DNA of 64,000 bases from Alloacidobacterium dinghuense (lineage in GTDB: Bacteria; Acidobacteriota; Terriglobia; Terriglobales; Acidobacteriaceae): contig NZ_CP060394.1 of the NCBI RefSeq assembly GCF_014274465.1, positions 4,960,001-5,024,000 of the forward strand, written 5' to 3'. Every line of letters begins with the position of its first letter. Within the stretch, counting starts at the first letter, position 1. The notes under the pieces were generated by a model. The model saw only the letters and a list, made by a program, of their open reading frames with translations. It was not told where the DNA came from and made no database searches. Made by a program: the position numbers and the translations under genes. Of this stretch, positions 52,668-60,853 are shown piece after piece.

Positions 52668-54941
52668 ATGCAAGTTGCGCGCAGTCTTCTGACTGGCCTC
52701 ATCCTTCTGGGATCTGCAAGTGTCGTTCAAGCGCAGTCGCTAACTGCTGGGCCATCGAAGCTTGTGGCACCGGACTCTCAGAAATCAGATGCAGGCAAAA
52801 AGTCTCGGCCGAACATCCTGTTCATCATCATGGATGATGTCGGAATCGATCAGATGAGCATCTTCGGGTATGGAGGTGGCACGCCTCCACTTACGCCAAA
52901 CATCGATTCGGTTGCACGCGCTGGTGTGCGCTTCCGTAACGTCTGGTCGATGCCCGAGTGCTCGCCCAGTCGCGCAATCTTCTTTGAGGGGCGCTATCCG
53001 CTTAGGACAAACGTCAACTCTGCCATCCTCAGTGATGATCTGGCGAACTCCCAGGTCTCTCCTTTTGAGGTCACGACGCCGAAAATTTTGAGGAAGGCTG
53101 GCTACCAGAACGCCCTCTTCGGCAAATTTCACCTTGCCGGCCCCGACAACAATCCTTTCGGGCGGTCGACTCCTCATGTTCTTGGCTGGGATTATTTCGA
53201 TGGATTCCTCGAGGGAGCGCCACACCCGATCGATACATCGATAGGGGGCCAGTTTACTGATACATCCCATCCTACTCCTCCCATGTCCAACGCTTTCTGG
53301 TACACGTGCGGGTTTATTCCCAATCGACTGGAGTCTCCGCTTCATGGAGCGGATACGGGAGCCTGCCGATTTGCAGACTCGACCTGCAAAGTGATCTCCA
53401 AAGATGCCGCCCATCCCACGCCCGGATTCAGTTGTCTGCAGAATGGCGGCATCTTCGTTCCCAAGGAGACCTGTAAGTCCTCCGCAGACCTGGATCTCAA
53501 CTTCGACCTGCTCAATGCGTATTACGTATGGAACCGCGTGATCAACGAGCCGGACGGTACCGTTATCCCTGCGGACGAGAATGCTCCTCCAGCACGAGGC
53601 TATGTCTCGGATCAGACCAACCAGTCGGCTGTGAATTGGATTCGCAAGCAAAATGCGGATGGACAAACCTGGATGGCAACGGTGGCGTATGCAAACGACC
53701 ACACCCCATATCAACAACCTCCCCGCAGTCTTCTTCCCGTCGCTAGTCCGGATTCCGCTGGCTTCTCATGTACCGGCAATACCGTCGCAAATGAGGCTGC
53801 CACCCGGATCATCAGCAACCAGATGATCGAGGCCATGGACAACAAGATTGGCAGTCTCCTGGTACAGGCCGGTCTGGCTACCATGGACAGTTCAGGAAGG
53901 CTGCAGTATGACCCGGCACAAACTAACACCATGGTGATCATCATCGGTGATAACGGCACCTTTGCACCGGGAGTGAAATTTCCCTTCGACCCCAGTCGCG
54001 CCAAGGGGTACGTATATCAGACGGGTGTGTGGGTCCCCCTCATCGTGGCTGGACCACTGGTTGCTTCTCCGGGACGCGAAGTAACGAGCATGGTGAATAT
54101 CGCCGATCTGTTTCAGCTCTTCGGTGAATTTGCTGGAGTCGACGTGCACAAGGTAGTTCCGAAGTCGCACATCCTGGATTCCCAATCCATGCTGCCCTAC
54201 CTGACGAACGTCAACCAGCCCAGTATTCGCCAAACGAATTTCACGCAGACCTCCGGCAACATCCACCAAAACGACGTGGCGCCTCCGCCGTGTGTCCTTC
54301 CAATCACCATGCCGCCTACCTGCGTTCAGCTTTTCAACAGCGGGCCACTGTGCAATTTCGAGGGAGGAGACTGGTACGGGCCGACCAATCCCAAGAATGG
54401 TGTTTCTTACGACAGCTGCTGTGATGTTCAGCGAGCAGGTATCTATACAGATAGCCAGGGCAATCCCGTAACACTGACCCAGTTTCCTGTCGATCAGGAA
54501 GCAACGCGGAATGACCGATACAAGCTGGTAAAAAAGACGGTGACGATGTGTGGGACCTCCAAGGGTACAGATAAAGAGGTGCCGCAGACTGAGCTATATC
54601 AGATCAACGAGAAAGCGCCTGCTCCTGAGATAGACAAGGACGGTGACAGTCTCTGCGGAGAAAATTGCCCCGACGGATTGAAAGGAAAAAACCTCGCTAA
54701 CTTCAATGCACTGAATGCCTCGATGACAGCGACGTTGATGTCCGAACCACCGTGTCCTGGCGACGGCAACGAAGACAAGAAGGTGAACGGCAAGGACATT
54801 GTTGATTGGGCCTTCTTCAGCCAGAACAATGGCTTATCGAGTTGGTACGACTTCAATCACGACGGATTCACAAATGGTGACGATCTGAAGATGTTCATCC
54901 TGCCCAATCTCGGAACGAACTGTTTGAAGAAGAACAAGTAG
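52668..54941 (+). CDS. Secreted formylglycine-type sulfatase with dockerin-like C-terminus
   Basis: 757 residues. Signal peptide (about 1-22). The sulfatase core (about 47-510) begins RPNILFIIMDDVGIDQM, with paired metal-binding Asp. The active site CSPSR (about 103-107) is the C-x-P-S-R motif whose Cys is converted to formylglycine. VIIIGDNGTF holds the second metal site. The C-terminus has two EF-hand-like calcium loops, DGNEDKKVNGKD and DFNHDGFTNGDD (about 705-745), as in dockerin domains, preceded by DKDGDSLC. It presumably desulfates a polysaccharide or aryl sulfate outside the cytoplasm. No formylglycine-generating enzyme or cohesin gene is nearby. Codon use looks less GC-biased than its neighbours. 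Confidence 0.85.
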   Translation: MQVARSLLTGLILLGSASVVQAQSLTAGPSKLVAPDSQKSDAGKKSRPNILFIIMDDVGIDQMSIFGYGGGTPPLTPNIDSVARAGVRFRNVWSMPECSPSRAIFFEGRYPLRTNVNSAILSDDLANSQVSPFEVTTPKILRKAGYQNALFGKFHLAGPDNNPFGRSTPHVLGWDYFDGFLEGAPHPIDTSIGGQFTDTSHPTPPMSNAFWYTCGFIPNRLESPLHGADTGACRFADSTCKVISKDAAHPTPGFSCLQNGGIFVPKETCKSSADLDLNFDLLNAYYVWNRVINEPDGTVIPADENAPPARGYVSDQTNQSAVNWIRKQNADGQTWMATVAYANDHTPYQQPPRSLLPVASPDSAGFSCTGNTVANEAATRIISNQMIEAMDNKIGSLLVQAGLATMDSSGRLQYDPAQTNTMVIIIGDNGTFAPGVKFPFDPSRAKGYVYQTGVWVPLIVAGPLVASPGREVTSMVNIADLFQLFGEFAGVDVHKVVPKSHILDSQSMLPYLTNVNQPSIRQTNFTQTSGNIHQNDVAPPPCVLPITMPPTCVQLFNSGPLCNFEGGDWYGPTNPKNGVSYDSCCDVQRAGIYTDSQGNPVTLTQFPVDQEATRNDRYKLVKKTVTMCGTSKGTDKEVPQTELYQINEKAPAPEIDKDGDSLCGENCPDGLKGKNLANFNALNASMTATLMSEPPCPGDGNEDKKVNGKDIVDWAFFSQNNGLSSWYDFNHDGFTNGDDLKMFILPNLGTNCLKKNK

Positions 54942-55116
54942 TCTCAGGTAGGCAATGGACTCGACCTTGAGCCCAGAATCTGGAGTCCCTGTTGGTTCGA
55001 ACCAATTCGAGCGTTTGGAGATTTCGCGTGAAGCCGGAAATGCCCACTGTGACAACTGGGCCGTGTGGGCTGGCTATTGTCTGAAATTCTGAAGTCTCGA
55101 GTCGCGCCAACAAGAC

Positions 55117-56166
55117 TTATCGCTCACTGCCTGGGGTAATGGCGTCGGATGGACGGAGGCGAGCCTCATGTCCGTCACCGTCTTCGACCGTGACGACGAC
55201 TTTCCCGCGAGCATGCCCTTTTTCGGCATACCGGAAAGCTCCTGCGGTGTCACTCAGCCTATAGCGCTTGTCGATGACCGCCTTTATCTTTCCAGTCGCC
55301 ATCAGGTCGCTCAGAACGGTCAGATCCTCTGAGTTAACCTTCGCGATGAAGAAGCACATCTTCCGGCCAGGGAACAGGGACAACACGAGCGCTCCGATCG
55401 TACGAGCGAGAAGAGCGGTCACCGAAGCGTCACTCGGCGCTCCGATAAGAACAAGTCTTCCCGTGCGATTCAGAATCCGCCTGCATGCAAACAACGAATG
55501 GTTCCCAACGCAATCGAGAAGAACGTCATAGCGCTGCTTGCCGGTTGTGAAATCCTCCCGGGTGTAATCAATCACCCGATCCGCACCGATCGATCGGACC
55601 ATATCCACATTCCCGGCACCACACACGCCAGTCACATTTGCGCCTAACACCTTGGCGATTTGCACCGCGAAAGTGCCCACGCCTCCTGCCGCGCCGTTGA
55701 CCAACACACTCTGCCCCGGCTGAATTCGCCCCTTGTCGCGAAGGCCCTGCAAGGCAGTCAATGCCGCCACCGGTACAGACGCTGCTTGCTCAAACGTCAC
55801 GTTGTCTGGCTTCTTGACCAGCACCGATTTCATGCCCAGTACCGACGCGGAAATCGCATACTCGGCAAAGGCTCCGCGGCATGTGCCGAACACCGCATCG
55901 CCCGGTTTGAACTGCGTTCCTTTCCTGCCGATGGCTTCAACCACGCCGGCCACGTCAACGCCGGGCCGCTTGACCTTTGGTTTGCCCAGCCCGAGCAGCA
56001 CGCGAACAGGAAAAGGCCCGCCTTTCATGAGCTTCCAGTCAAGCGGATTCACGGAAGCCGCTCGCACTCTTATTAAGACCTCGTTGTCTCCGGGGATGGG
56101 CTTTTCGATTTCTTCACATCTGAGAACATCGGGGGAACCATAGTCGCGGTAAACAATCGCTTTCAT
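55117..56166 (-). CDS. MDR-superfamily NAD(P)H:quinone reductase-like protein
   Basis: 349 residues. GroES-like N-domain MKAIVYRDYGSPDVLRCEEI (1-20) and ASVNPLDWKLMKGG (about 37-50), then a Rossmann domain with VLVNGAAGGVGTFAVQIAKV (about 153-172). It lacks the structural-zinc cysteine set and the catalytic-zinc Cys/His of alcohol dehydrogenases, which places it with zinc-independent quinone oxidoreductases and RTN4IP1-like proteins. The C-terminus continues past the usual KVVVTV end by about 22 charged residues. Confidence 0.87.
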   Translation of the reverse strand: MKAIVYRDYGSPDVLRCEEIEKPIPGDNEVLIRVRAASVNPLDWKLMKGGPFPVRVLLGLGKPKVKRPGVDVAGVVEAIGRKGTQFKPGDAVFGTCRGAFAEYAISASVLGMKSVLVKKPDNVTFEQAASVPVAALTALQGLRDKGRIQPGQSVLVNGAAGGVGTFAVQIAKVLGANVTGVCGAGNVDMVRSIGADRVIDYTREDFTTGKQRYDVLLDCVGNHSLFACRRILNRTGRLVLIGAPSDASVTALLARTIGALVLSLFPGRKMCFFIAKVNSEDLTVLSDLMATGKIKAVIDKRYRLSDTAGAFRYAEKGHARGKVVVTVEDGDGHEARLRPSDAITPGSER

Positions 56167-56271
56167 GGATACACGCTTTCAAGACGACTTAAGCATATTC
56201 GTCCTATAACGGTTGCGGCGAAAGGCTGCTTTCGATTTGCTGATTTGGGTCAAAATTTTGCGCTGCATCGT

Positions 56272-56297
56272 TGCTCCCACAGTGGGAACACTATACT
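56272..56297 (+). promoter_or_regulatory. Promoter and palindromic operator of higBA
   Basis: TCCCAC-A-GTGGGA with outer matching TG/CA makes a near-perfect 19-base palindrome (56272-56290), immediately followed by a -10 box TATACT (56292-56297), 10 bases before the higB start. This is the position expected for autorepression by HigA. Confidence 0.6.
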
Positions 56298-56306
56298 ATC
56301 AAAAGA

Positions 56307-56660
56307 GTGAGAGTGATAGCGCGCAGCACTCTGAATGCCTTCGTGAAAAACAGGGTTGTGCGCAAGCATCAGAAAGCGGTCAAAGCGCACCTTGATGCCT
56401 GGTATGCCGAGGCCGCAGCCGCCACATGGAAAAGTTCCGCGGAACTGAAAAAGCAATACCGCTCGGCCAGTATTGTTTCAGCGAAGCGGGTTGTTTTCAA
56501 TATTAAGGGAAATGAATACAGGCTCGTCGTCGCCATCAACTATTTCTACCAGGTGCTGCTGATTGTCTGGCTCGGAACACACAAGGAATATGACCAGATC
56601 GACGTGGAGAAAGTGAAATATGAGAAGCGCAGGTACACCGATTCGCCCGATTCGAACTGA
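56307..56660 (+). CDS. higB: HigB-family mRNA interferase toxin
   Basis: 117 residues from GTG 56307; the open frame upstream runs through the operator and is not coding. RelE/HigB fold: RVIARSTLNAFV (about 2-13), HQKAVKAHLDAWYAEA (about 21-36), ATWKSSAELKKQYRSASIVS (about 39-58) and RVVFNIKGNEYRLVVAINYF (about 61-80), then WLGTHKEYDQIDV (about 88-100). These are the hallmarks of HigB_toxin (PF09907), which cuts mRNA on translating ribosomes. It precedes and overlaps its antitoxin gene by 41 bases, the toxin-first order typical of higBA. Confidence 0.92.
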   Translation: MRVIARSTLNAFVKNRVVRKHQKAVKAHLDAWYAEAAAATWKSSAELKKQYRSASIVSAKRVVFNIKGNEYRLVVAINYFYQVLLIVWLGTHKEYDQIDVEKVKYEKRRYTDSPDSN

Positions 56661-57057
56661 AGATGACCATGAGAAGGCCGTGGTCCGCATTCAGGAACTC
56701 ATCAACGCTGATGCGGATACGCCCGAGGGTGACGAGCTAGATATCCTCGCAACGCTGGTCGACGCGTATGAGGCGAAGCACCATGCGATTGATGCGCCCG
56801 ATCCTATCGCTGCGATCGAATTCCGCATGGAGCAGGAGGGATGGACCCGCAAAGACCTCGAGCCCCTGATCGGCAGCCGTGCGCGTGTATCGGAAATCCT
56901 GAATCGCAAACGGAGCCTCACACTAAAAATGATTCGTCGCGTGAAATTCGGTCTTGGTATCTCAGCCGATCTCTTGATCGCTCCTGTGCAGCATAAAGTT
57001 AACGCCCGGAAAGCGGTGCATTCCTCCAAATCTTCAAGGACCAGAAAAGTTCGATAA
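56620..57057 (+). CDS. higA: HigA-family antitoxin (XRE helix-turn-helix)
   Basis: 145 residues overlapping the end of higB. An acidic N-terminal helical part (about 14-60) that should wrap the toxin, then an XRE-type helix-turn-helix with REQ-like MEQEGWTRKDLEPLIGSRAR (about 68-87) and VSEILNRKRSLTLKMIRRV (about 88-106). The basic tail (KSSRTRKVR) is unusual. Neutralises HigB and, by analogy, represses the operon through the palindrome at 56272-56290. Confidence 0.9.
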   Translation: MRSAGTPIRPIRTEDDHEKAVVRIQELINADADTPEGDELDILATLVDAYEAKHHAIDAPDPIAAIEFRMEQEGWTRKDLEPLIGSRARVSEILNRKRSLTLKMIRRVKFGLGISADLLIAPVQHKVNARKAVHSSKSSRTRKVR

Positions 57058-57066
57058 TCTAGCTCT

Positions 57067-57948
57067 ATGCCAGAAACTATCGGATTCGTAGGACTCGGAA
57101 TCATGGGCTCCGGGATGGTGAAGAACCTCACCGCCAAAGGCCACGCCGTCCGCGTTTGGAACCGCACCGAAAGCAAAGCGGCAGAACTCGCACAATCCCT
57201 GAAGATCGATCACGCAAGAACCATCAAAGACCTCGCCGCATCCTCATCCATCCTGATGCTCTGCGTCACCAATACCAGCGATGTCGAACAAGTCGTGAAC
57301 GAAGCCGCCTCCACGTTGAAGAAAGGCAGCCTCGTCATCGACTCGAGCACCATCAGCCCGAAGGCCACCGAAGAGTTCGCCGCCAAACTCCGCGAGCAAG
57401 GCATCGGTTTCGTCGACGCCCCAGTCTCCGGCGGCAGTGAAGGCGCGGCGCAAGGCACCCTCGCCATCATGGCCGGAGGATCGGAAGAAGACTTCCACCG
57501 CGCCCGCCCCATCCTTGAAGCCATCGGCACGCGCATTACGCACATGGGGCCGGCAGGCAAAGGCCAGGTCACCAAGCTTCTGAATCAGATTCTCGTCGTC
57601 GTCAACATGCTCGCCGTCAGCGAAGCCCTGATGTTCGGCGAGGCCGCGCAGCTCGATCTGAAAAAAGCCGTCACCGCCGTCGAAGCCGGGGCAGGTGGCA
57701 GCTGGATGCTCTCGAAACGCGCTCCCCAGGTTCTCGACAACTATTGGAAGCCGGGCTTCACCATCGACCTGCAGCAGAAAGACGTAGACCTCGTCCTCGA
57801 ATACGCCGGTGAACTTGGCGTCCCGCTCATCGCCACCGGCATGATCCGCCAGCTCTACGCGCGCTTACAGAAAGAAGGCAAAGGTCACCTCGGCAATCAC
57901 GCATTGATTCAGGCCTTGGAACCGCTAATGCCTGCGGTAAACAAATAG
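57067..57948 (+). CDS. 3-hydroxyisobutyrate dehydrogenase-family NAD(P)-dependent reductase
   Basis: 293 residues, typical length. IGFVGLGIMGSGMVKNL (about 5-21) is the Rossmann dinucleotide site plus family signature. The substrate motif DAPVSGGSEGA is at about 119-129, with the catalytic Lys in GKGQVTKLLNQ (about 165-175) and C-terminal KDVDLVLEYAGELGVPLIAT. The group includes 3-hydroxyisobutyrate, tartronate-semialdehyde and succinic-semialdehyde (GLYR-type) reductases; which one is not decidable. It begins 9 bases behind higA. Confidence 0.9.
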   Translation: MPETIGFVGLGIMGSGMVKNLTAKGHAVRVWNRTESKAAELAQSLKIDHARTIKDLAASSSILMLCVTNTSDVEQVVNEAASTLKKGSLVIDSSTISPKATEEFAAKLREQGIGFVDAPVSGGSEGAAQGTLAIMAGGSEEDFHRARPILEAIGTRITHMGPAGKGQVTKLLNQILVVVNMLAVSEALMFGEAAQLDLKKAVTAVEAGAGGSWMLSKRAPQVLDNYWKPGFTIDLQQKDVDLVLEYAGELGVPLIATGMIRQLYARLQKEGKGHLGNHALIQALEPLMPAVNK

Positions 57949-57966
57949 CGCGGCATCGTCTGAAGC

Positions 57967-57993
57967 TCGCCTTCCTCAAGCCGGGGAAGGCGA
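57967..57993. terminator. Hairpin between convergent genes
   Basis: TCGCCTTCC and its exact complement GGAAGGCGA with a 9-base loop. It covers the last codons of the REC-HATPase gene and the region after the dehydrogenase stop. No T-run, so terminator function is uncertain. Confidence 0.35.
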
Positions 57994-58857
57994 TGCCTTA
58001 CGCTCATCGTGGATGTACTTGATGAGCAACACGTCATTCCCTTTTTCTCCGTAGAACATCTCATCGACCAGGTTCTTGGCCACCAGAATCCCATATCCGC
58101 CCGGCCGCATCCCCTCTTCCGAGCGGTGTTTCAGATGGCGCATAGGATCATCCGGTGGATTGTTCATGGCGGTATCGAGGTTGTCCTTTAAAGAGAACCC
58201 TTCGCCCGGATCTTTAATGCGGATCAGCACTACGTGACGCGCGCGGAGGAAGGCAATCTCGATACGCCGCTCTGGATTGAACTTCCCGCCATGCTCCATC
58301 GCATTCAGCAGCATTTCTCTGCACGCCGTCGCCACCTTCTCTTCGTCGTCTCGGGGCAAAAGCAGAAATTCGCGAACGAACTGATGCAGCCGGTTGGCCG
58401 TCGATACATCACAGCGCAGCGAAAGGCGTATCCACGCATCCGTCCCGGACAGGACTTCAATCGCCTCGTCCCAGGCTGGGCTCTCCATCGCAAGTTGCAG
58501 CACTTCTTCCATAGCTGGCGCAGAAAGCGGCTTGGTGAAGTAGCTGAAAGCTTGCGCACGCATCGCCGCGATCACATCCGCGGGCGTACTTGTCTCCGCA
58601 ACGATGATCACGCGAGCATGCGGCCGCACCCGCCGTATCTTCCGAAGCAGTTCAACATCATCGCGGGCCGAGCTGGCCTGGTCGGTGATCACAAGATCGA
58701 AAGCGGTCTTCTCTATCAGCGCAAGCGCGTCCTTGTTATCTTCGGCGCACTCCAGCTTCCACGTAGACAGAACTTCCGCCACCGCATTCAAGACGGGTGA
58801 GTCTGCACACGCTATCACCAGCACCGTTTTCTGTAACCGCGGAGTATCGTCGCTCAT
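57976..58857 (-). CDS. Receiver domain fused to a RsbW-like ATPase domain
   Basis: 293 residues with two parts. A response-regulator receiver (about 10-125) has the phosphorylatable Asp in DLVITDQ (about 58), the conserved Thr/Ser region IIVAETST and Lys in YFTKPL (about 108). A HATPase_c domain (about 150-285) of the anti-sigma/RsbW type has the N box REMLLNAMEHGGKFN (about 188), G1 IKDPGEGF and G2 GGYGILVAKNLVDEM. The receiver is at the N-terminus and there is no phospho-acceptor His domain, so it looks like a switch that turns a phosphorelay input into sequestration or phosphorylation of an anti-sigma partner. No STAS or sigma gene nearby. Confidence 0.82.
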   Translation of the reverse strand: MSDDTPRLQKTVLVIACADSPVLNAVAEVLSTWKLECAEDNKDALALIEKTAFDLVITDQASSARDDVELLRKIRRVRPHARVIIVAETSTPADVIAAMRAQAFSYFTKPLSAPAMEEVLQLAMESPAWDEAIEVLSGTDAWIRLSLRCDVSTANRLHQFVREFLLLPRDDEEKVATACREMLLNAMEHGGKFNPERRIEIAFLRARHVVLIRIKDPGEGFSLKDNLDTAMNNPPDDPMRHLKHRSEEGMRPGGYGILVAKNLVDEMFYGEKGNDVLLIKYIHDERKASPSPA

Positions 58858-58950
58858 GAGAATCGTATGACCATGATAGTCCGATCAGGCTTCAAGTCGG
58901 TGAACCTGCTTTCCGAGGACGTGGAGCGCTGTCTTCATTCGTGAAGGAGC

Positions 58951-60549
58951 CTATTCCTCGGTATTGACCAGCCGCGATTCGTTAAGGTCCAGCTCACGTT
59001 CGATCCTGCGCAGGACGGTATCGTTAATGCGCCCTTCATTGCGCAGCCGGATCGCCGTCTCGCGCTCCACGCGCAACGCCTCCAGCGACAAAGAAAGATG
59101 CAGCTCGTGGTCCGAAATCTCTTTCGCGCTTGCATCTGCATTCAGACTCGTAAGCCGGTGTCGGTAGTGATTGGCCAGGTCATCATAAATCTCGGCTGAC
59201 TTCTTGGTGTCGCGCGCCTTCGCGCCTTCCAGATGCGACACGGCAGCCTGCGTAACGATACGCCGCGCTTCCAGCTCCTCGCAGTCCGGCCCAGCGTTGC
59301 CCGCCAATCCCAGAGAACGAATCAGAGGCGGCAGCGTAAGCCCTTGCAGCACCAGCGTCGCGAAAATGACGCAGAACGTCAGCACGACAATCATGTCTCT
59401 ATGAGGAAACGGCGAGCCGTCCGCCAACACAGTAGGAAGAGCCAGCGCAGCCGCCAGCGAAACCACGCCGCGCATCCCCGTCCATCCGACAACGAAAATG
59501 TGCCGCACCCCCGGTGGGCTCTCCTTGAAATTCCGTACCCGCGTGCGGATGATATAAGACAGCCTTGCCCCCGGATACACCCACACAAGCCGCAAAAGGA
59601 TGAGCAGCGCGCTGAAGATCCCACCATACGCAAATATCGTCCCCCGGCCATATTCGTGAATCGACGCGCGAACGGCTGGAAACTGAAGTCCGATCAGAAC
59701 AAAGACCAGCCCATTCAGAATGAACGTCAGCGAATCCCACACCGCCCACGTCCCCAGGCGCACCGTTGGCGAGAACAAACGTGCGCTGCAACGTGAAAGA
59801 TACAATCCGCAGCTCACCACGGCCAGCACACCCGAGGCGTGAGCCGCCTGCGCAGCCAGGTACGCTACATAAGGAACAAGAATGCTGAGCGCCACTTCAA
59901 TCGGGCCGTCGTCGATCCGTCGCTCGAAGCGGGCAACAATCCAGGCAATGATCAAGCCAATCGCGATGCCGCCCGCCGTGAGCCACAAAAGCGTCAGCAG
60001 CCCCCCGGCAACCGTGGGATAACGCTGCTCTACCAGGATCCCCGTAGCAAATTCCAGCGCCAGCAATCCCGTCGCGTCGTTGACCAGGCTCTCGCCTTCG
60101 AGAATATCGACGATCCGTCCCGGTAGCCCGATCCTTCGCGCAATCGAGGTCGCCGCAATCGCATCCGTCGGCGCGACAATCGCGCCCAGCACCAGTCCAA
60201 GCCGCCAGTCGAATCCCGGAAAGACCTTCGGCGCCGCCAGCGCGACGCCGACAACAGTAAACGCCACCAGCCCGATGGCCAGAAACGAAATGCTCACAAT
60301 GTTGTAGCGAAAGTCGCGCCACGATGTCTGCCATGCCGACGAGTAGAGCAGCGGCGGCAACACCACCAGAAAAATCAGGTCAGGTTCAAGCTTGATGTCG
60401 GGAATCGCCGGAAAGAAACTGAGCAGCAACCCGCCGATCACCATGATGATCGGATATGGCGTCCCCACCTTGCGGGCGAACACCCCAAACACCACGATGA
60501 AAAACAGCAGCAGGAGAAAGACGAATTCGACCGCCCCGATTCCGCTCAT
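58951..60549 (-). CDS. CPA1-family Na+/H+ antiporter
   Basis: 532 residues: about 12 membrane helices (about 5-400) followed by a cytosolic, Glu/Arg-rich helical tail (about 420-532). Transport signature APTDAIAATSIARRIGLPGR (about 124-143) and EGESLVNDATGLLALEFATG (about 150-169) are typical of bacterial NhaP/YjcE-like exchangers, as is WTGMRGVVSLAAALALP (about 354). Exchanges Na+ or K+ for H+ across the inner membrane for pH and salt balance. Stands alone. Confidence 0.92.
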   Translation of the reverse strand: MSGIGAVEFVFLLLLFFIVVFGVFARKVGTPYPIIMVIGGLLLSFFPAIPDIKLEPDLIFLVVLPPLLYSSAWQTSWRDFRYNIVSISFLAIGLVAFTVVGVALAAPKVFPGFDWRLGLVLGAIVAPTDAIAATSIARRIGLPGRIVDILEGESLVNDATGLLALEFATGILVEQRYPTVAGGLLTLLWLTAGGIAIGLIIAWIVARFERRIDDGPIEVALSILVPYVAYLAAQAAHASGVLAVVSCGLYLSRCSARLFSPTVRLGTWAVWDSLTFILNGLVFVLIGLQFPAVRASIHEYGRGTIFAYGGIFSALLILLRLVWVYPGARLSYIIRTRVRNFKESPPGVRHIFVVGWTGMRGVVSLAAALALPTVLADGSPFPHRDMIVVLTFCVIFATLVLQGLTLPPLIRSLGLAGNAGPDCEELEARRIVTQAAVSHLEGAKARDTKKSAEIYDDLANHYRHRLTSLNADASAKEISDHELHLSLSLEALRVERETAIRLRNEGRINDTVLRRIERELDLNESRLVNTEE

Positions 60550-60622
60550 CTAAAGCGATTCCAACACGTCAAATGGAGAAATGCCATCGTATAGGCTTTG
60601 GTTGGGTGAAGCCGAGTCTGCT

Positions 60623-60850
60623 ATGACGCTGCTTCAACGCGTTGCCGCAATACTGGGTCTCACCACAATTCTCGTGCTGCAGGTTTCTTGCAGCAGCACG
60701 ACTCCTGCCTACAGCATGCAGGCTACCACGCAGCCGTCCCAACCAATGGAAGATCCTTTGGAAATTGAAAGCAAAAAAGCTGGCGGGTCCGCACTCGATC
60801 GATTGCGGCAGTGTCGGCGTTCGATGTCCGCAAACGCCGAACCGTATTAA
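60623..60850 (+). CDS. Small hypothetical lipoprotein
   Basis: 75 residues from ATG 60623 (MTLLQRVAAILGLTTILVLQ). The signal peptide ends in the lipobox LQVSC, followed by a Ser/Thr/Pro/Gln-rich linker and a short basic C-terminus. No homology recognised and no ribosome site of note. It ends 3 bases before the convergent ADOP gene. Confidence 0.5.
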   Translation: MTLLQRVAAILGLTTILVLQVSCSSTTPAYSMQATTQPSQPMEDPLEIESKKAGGSALDRLRQCRRSMSANAEPY

Positions 60851-60853
60851 GCG

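Noticed and set aside
54992-55005. TTGGTTCGAACCAA, looking like a tRNA T-arm
   Set aside because: It is a perfect 14-base palindrome without the rest of a tRNA cloverleaf nearby. No acceptor or anticodon stem could be built.
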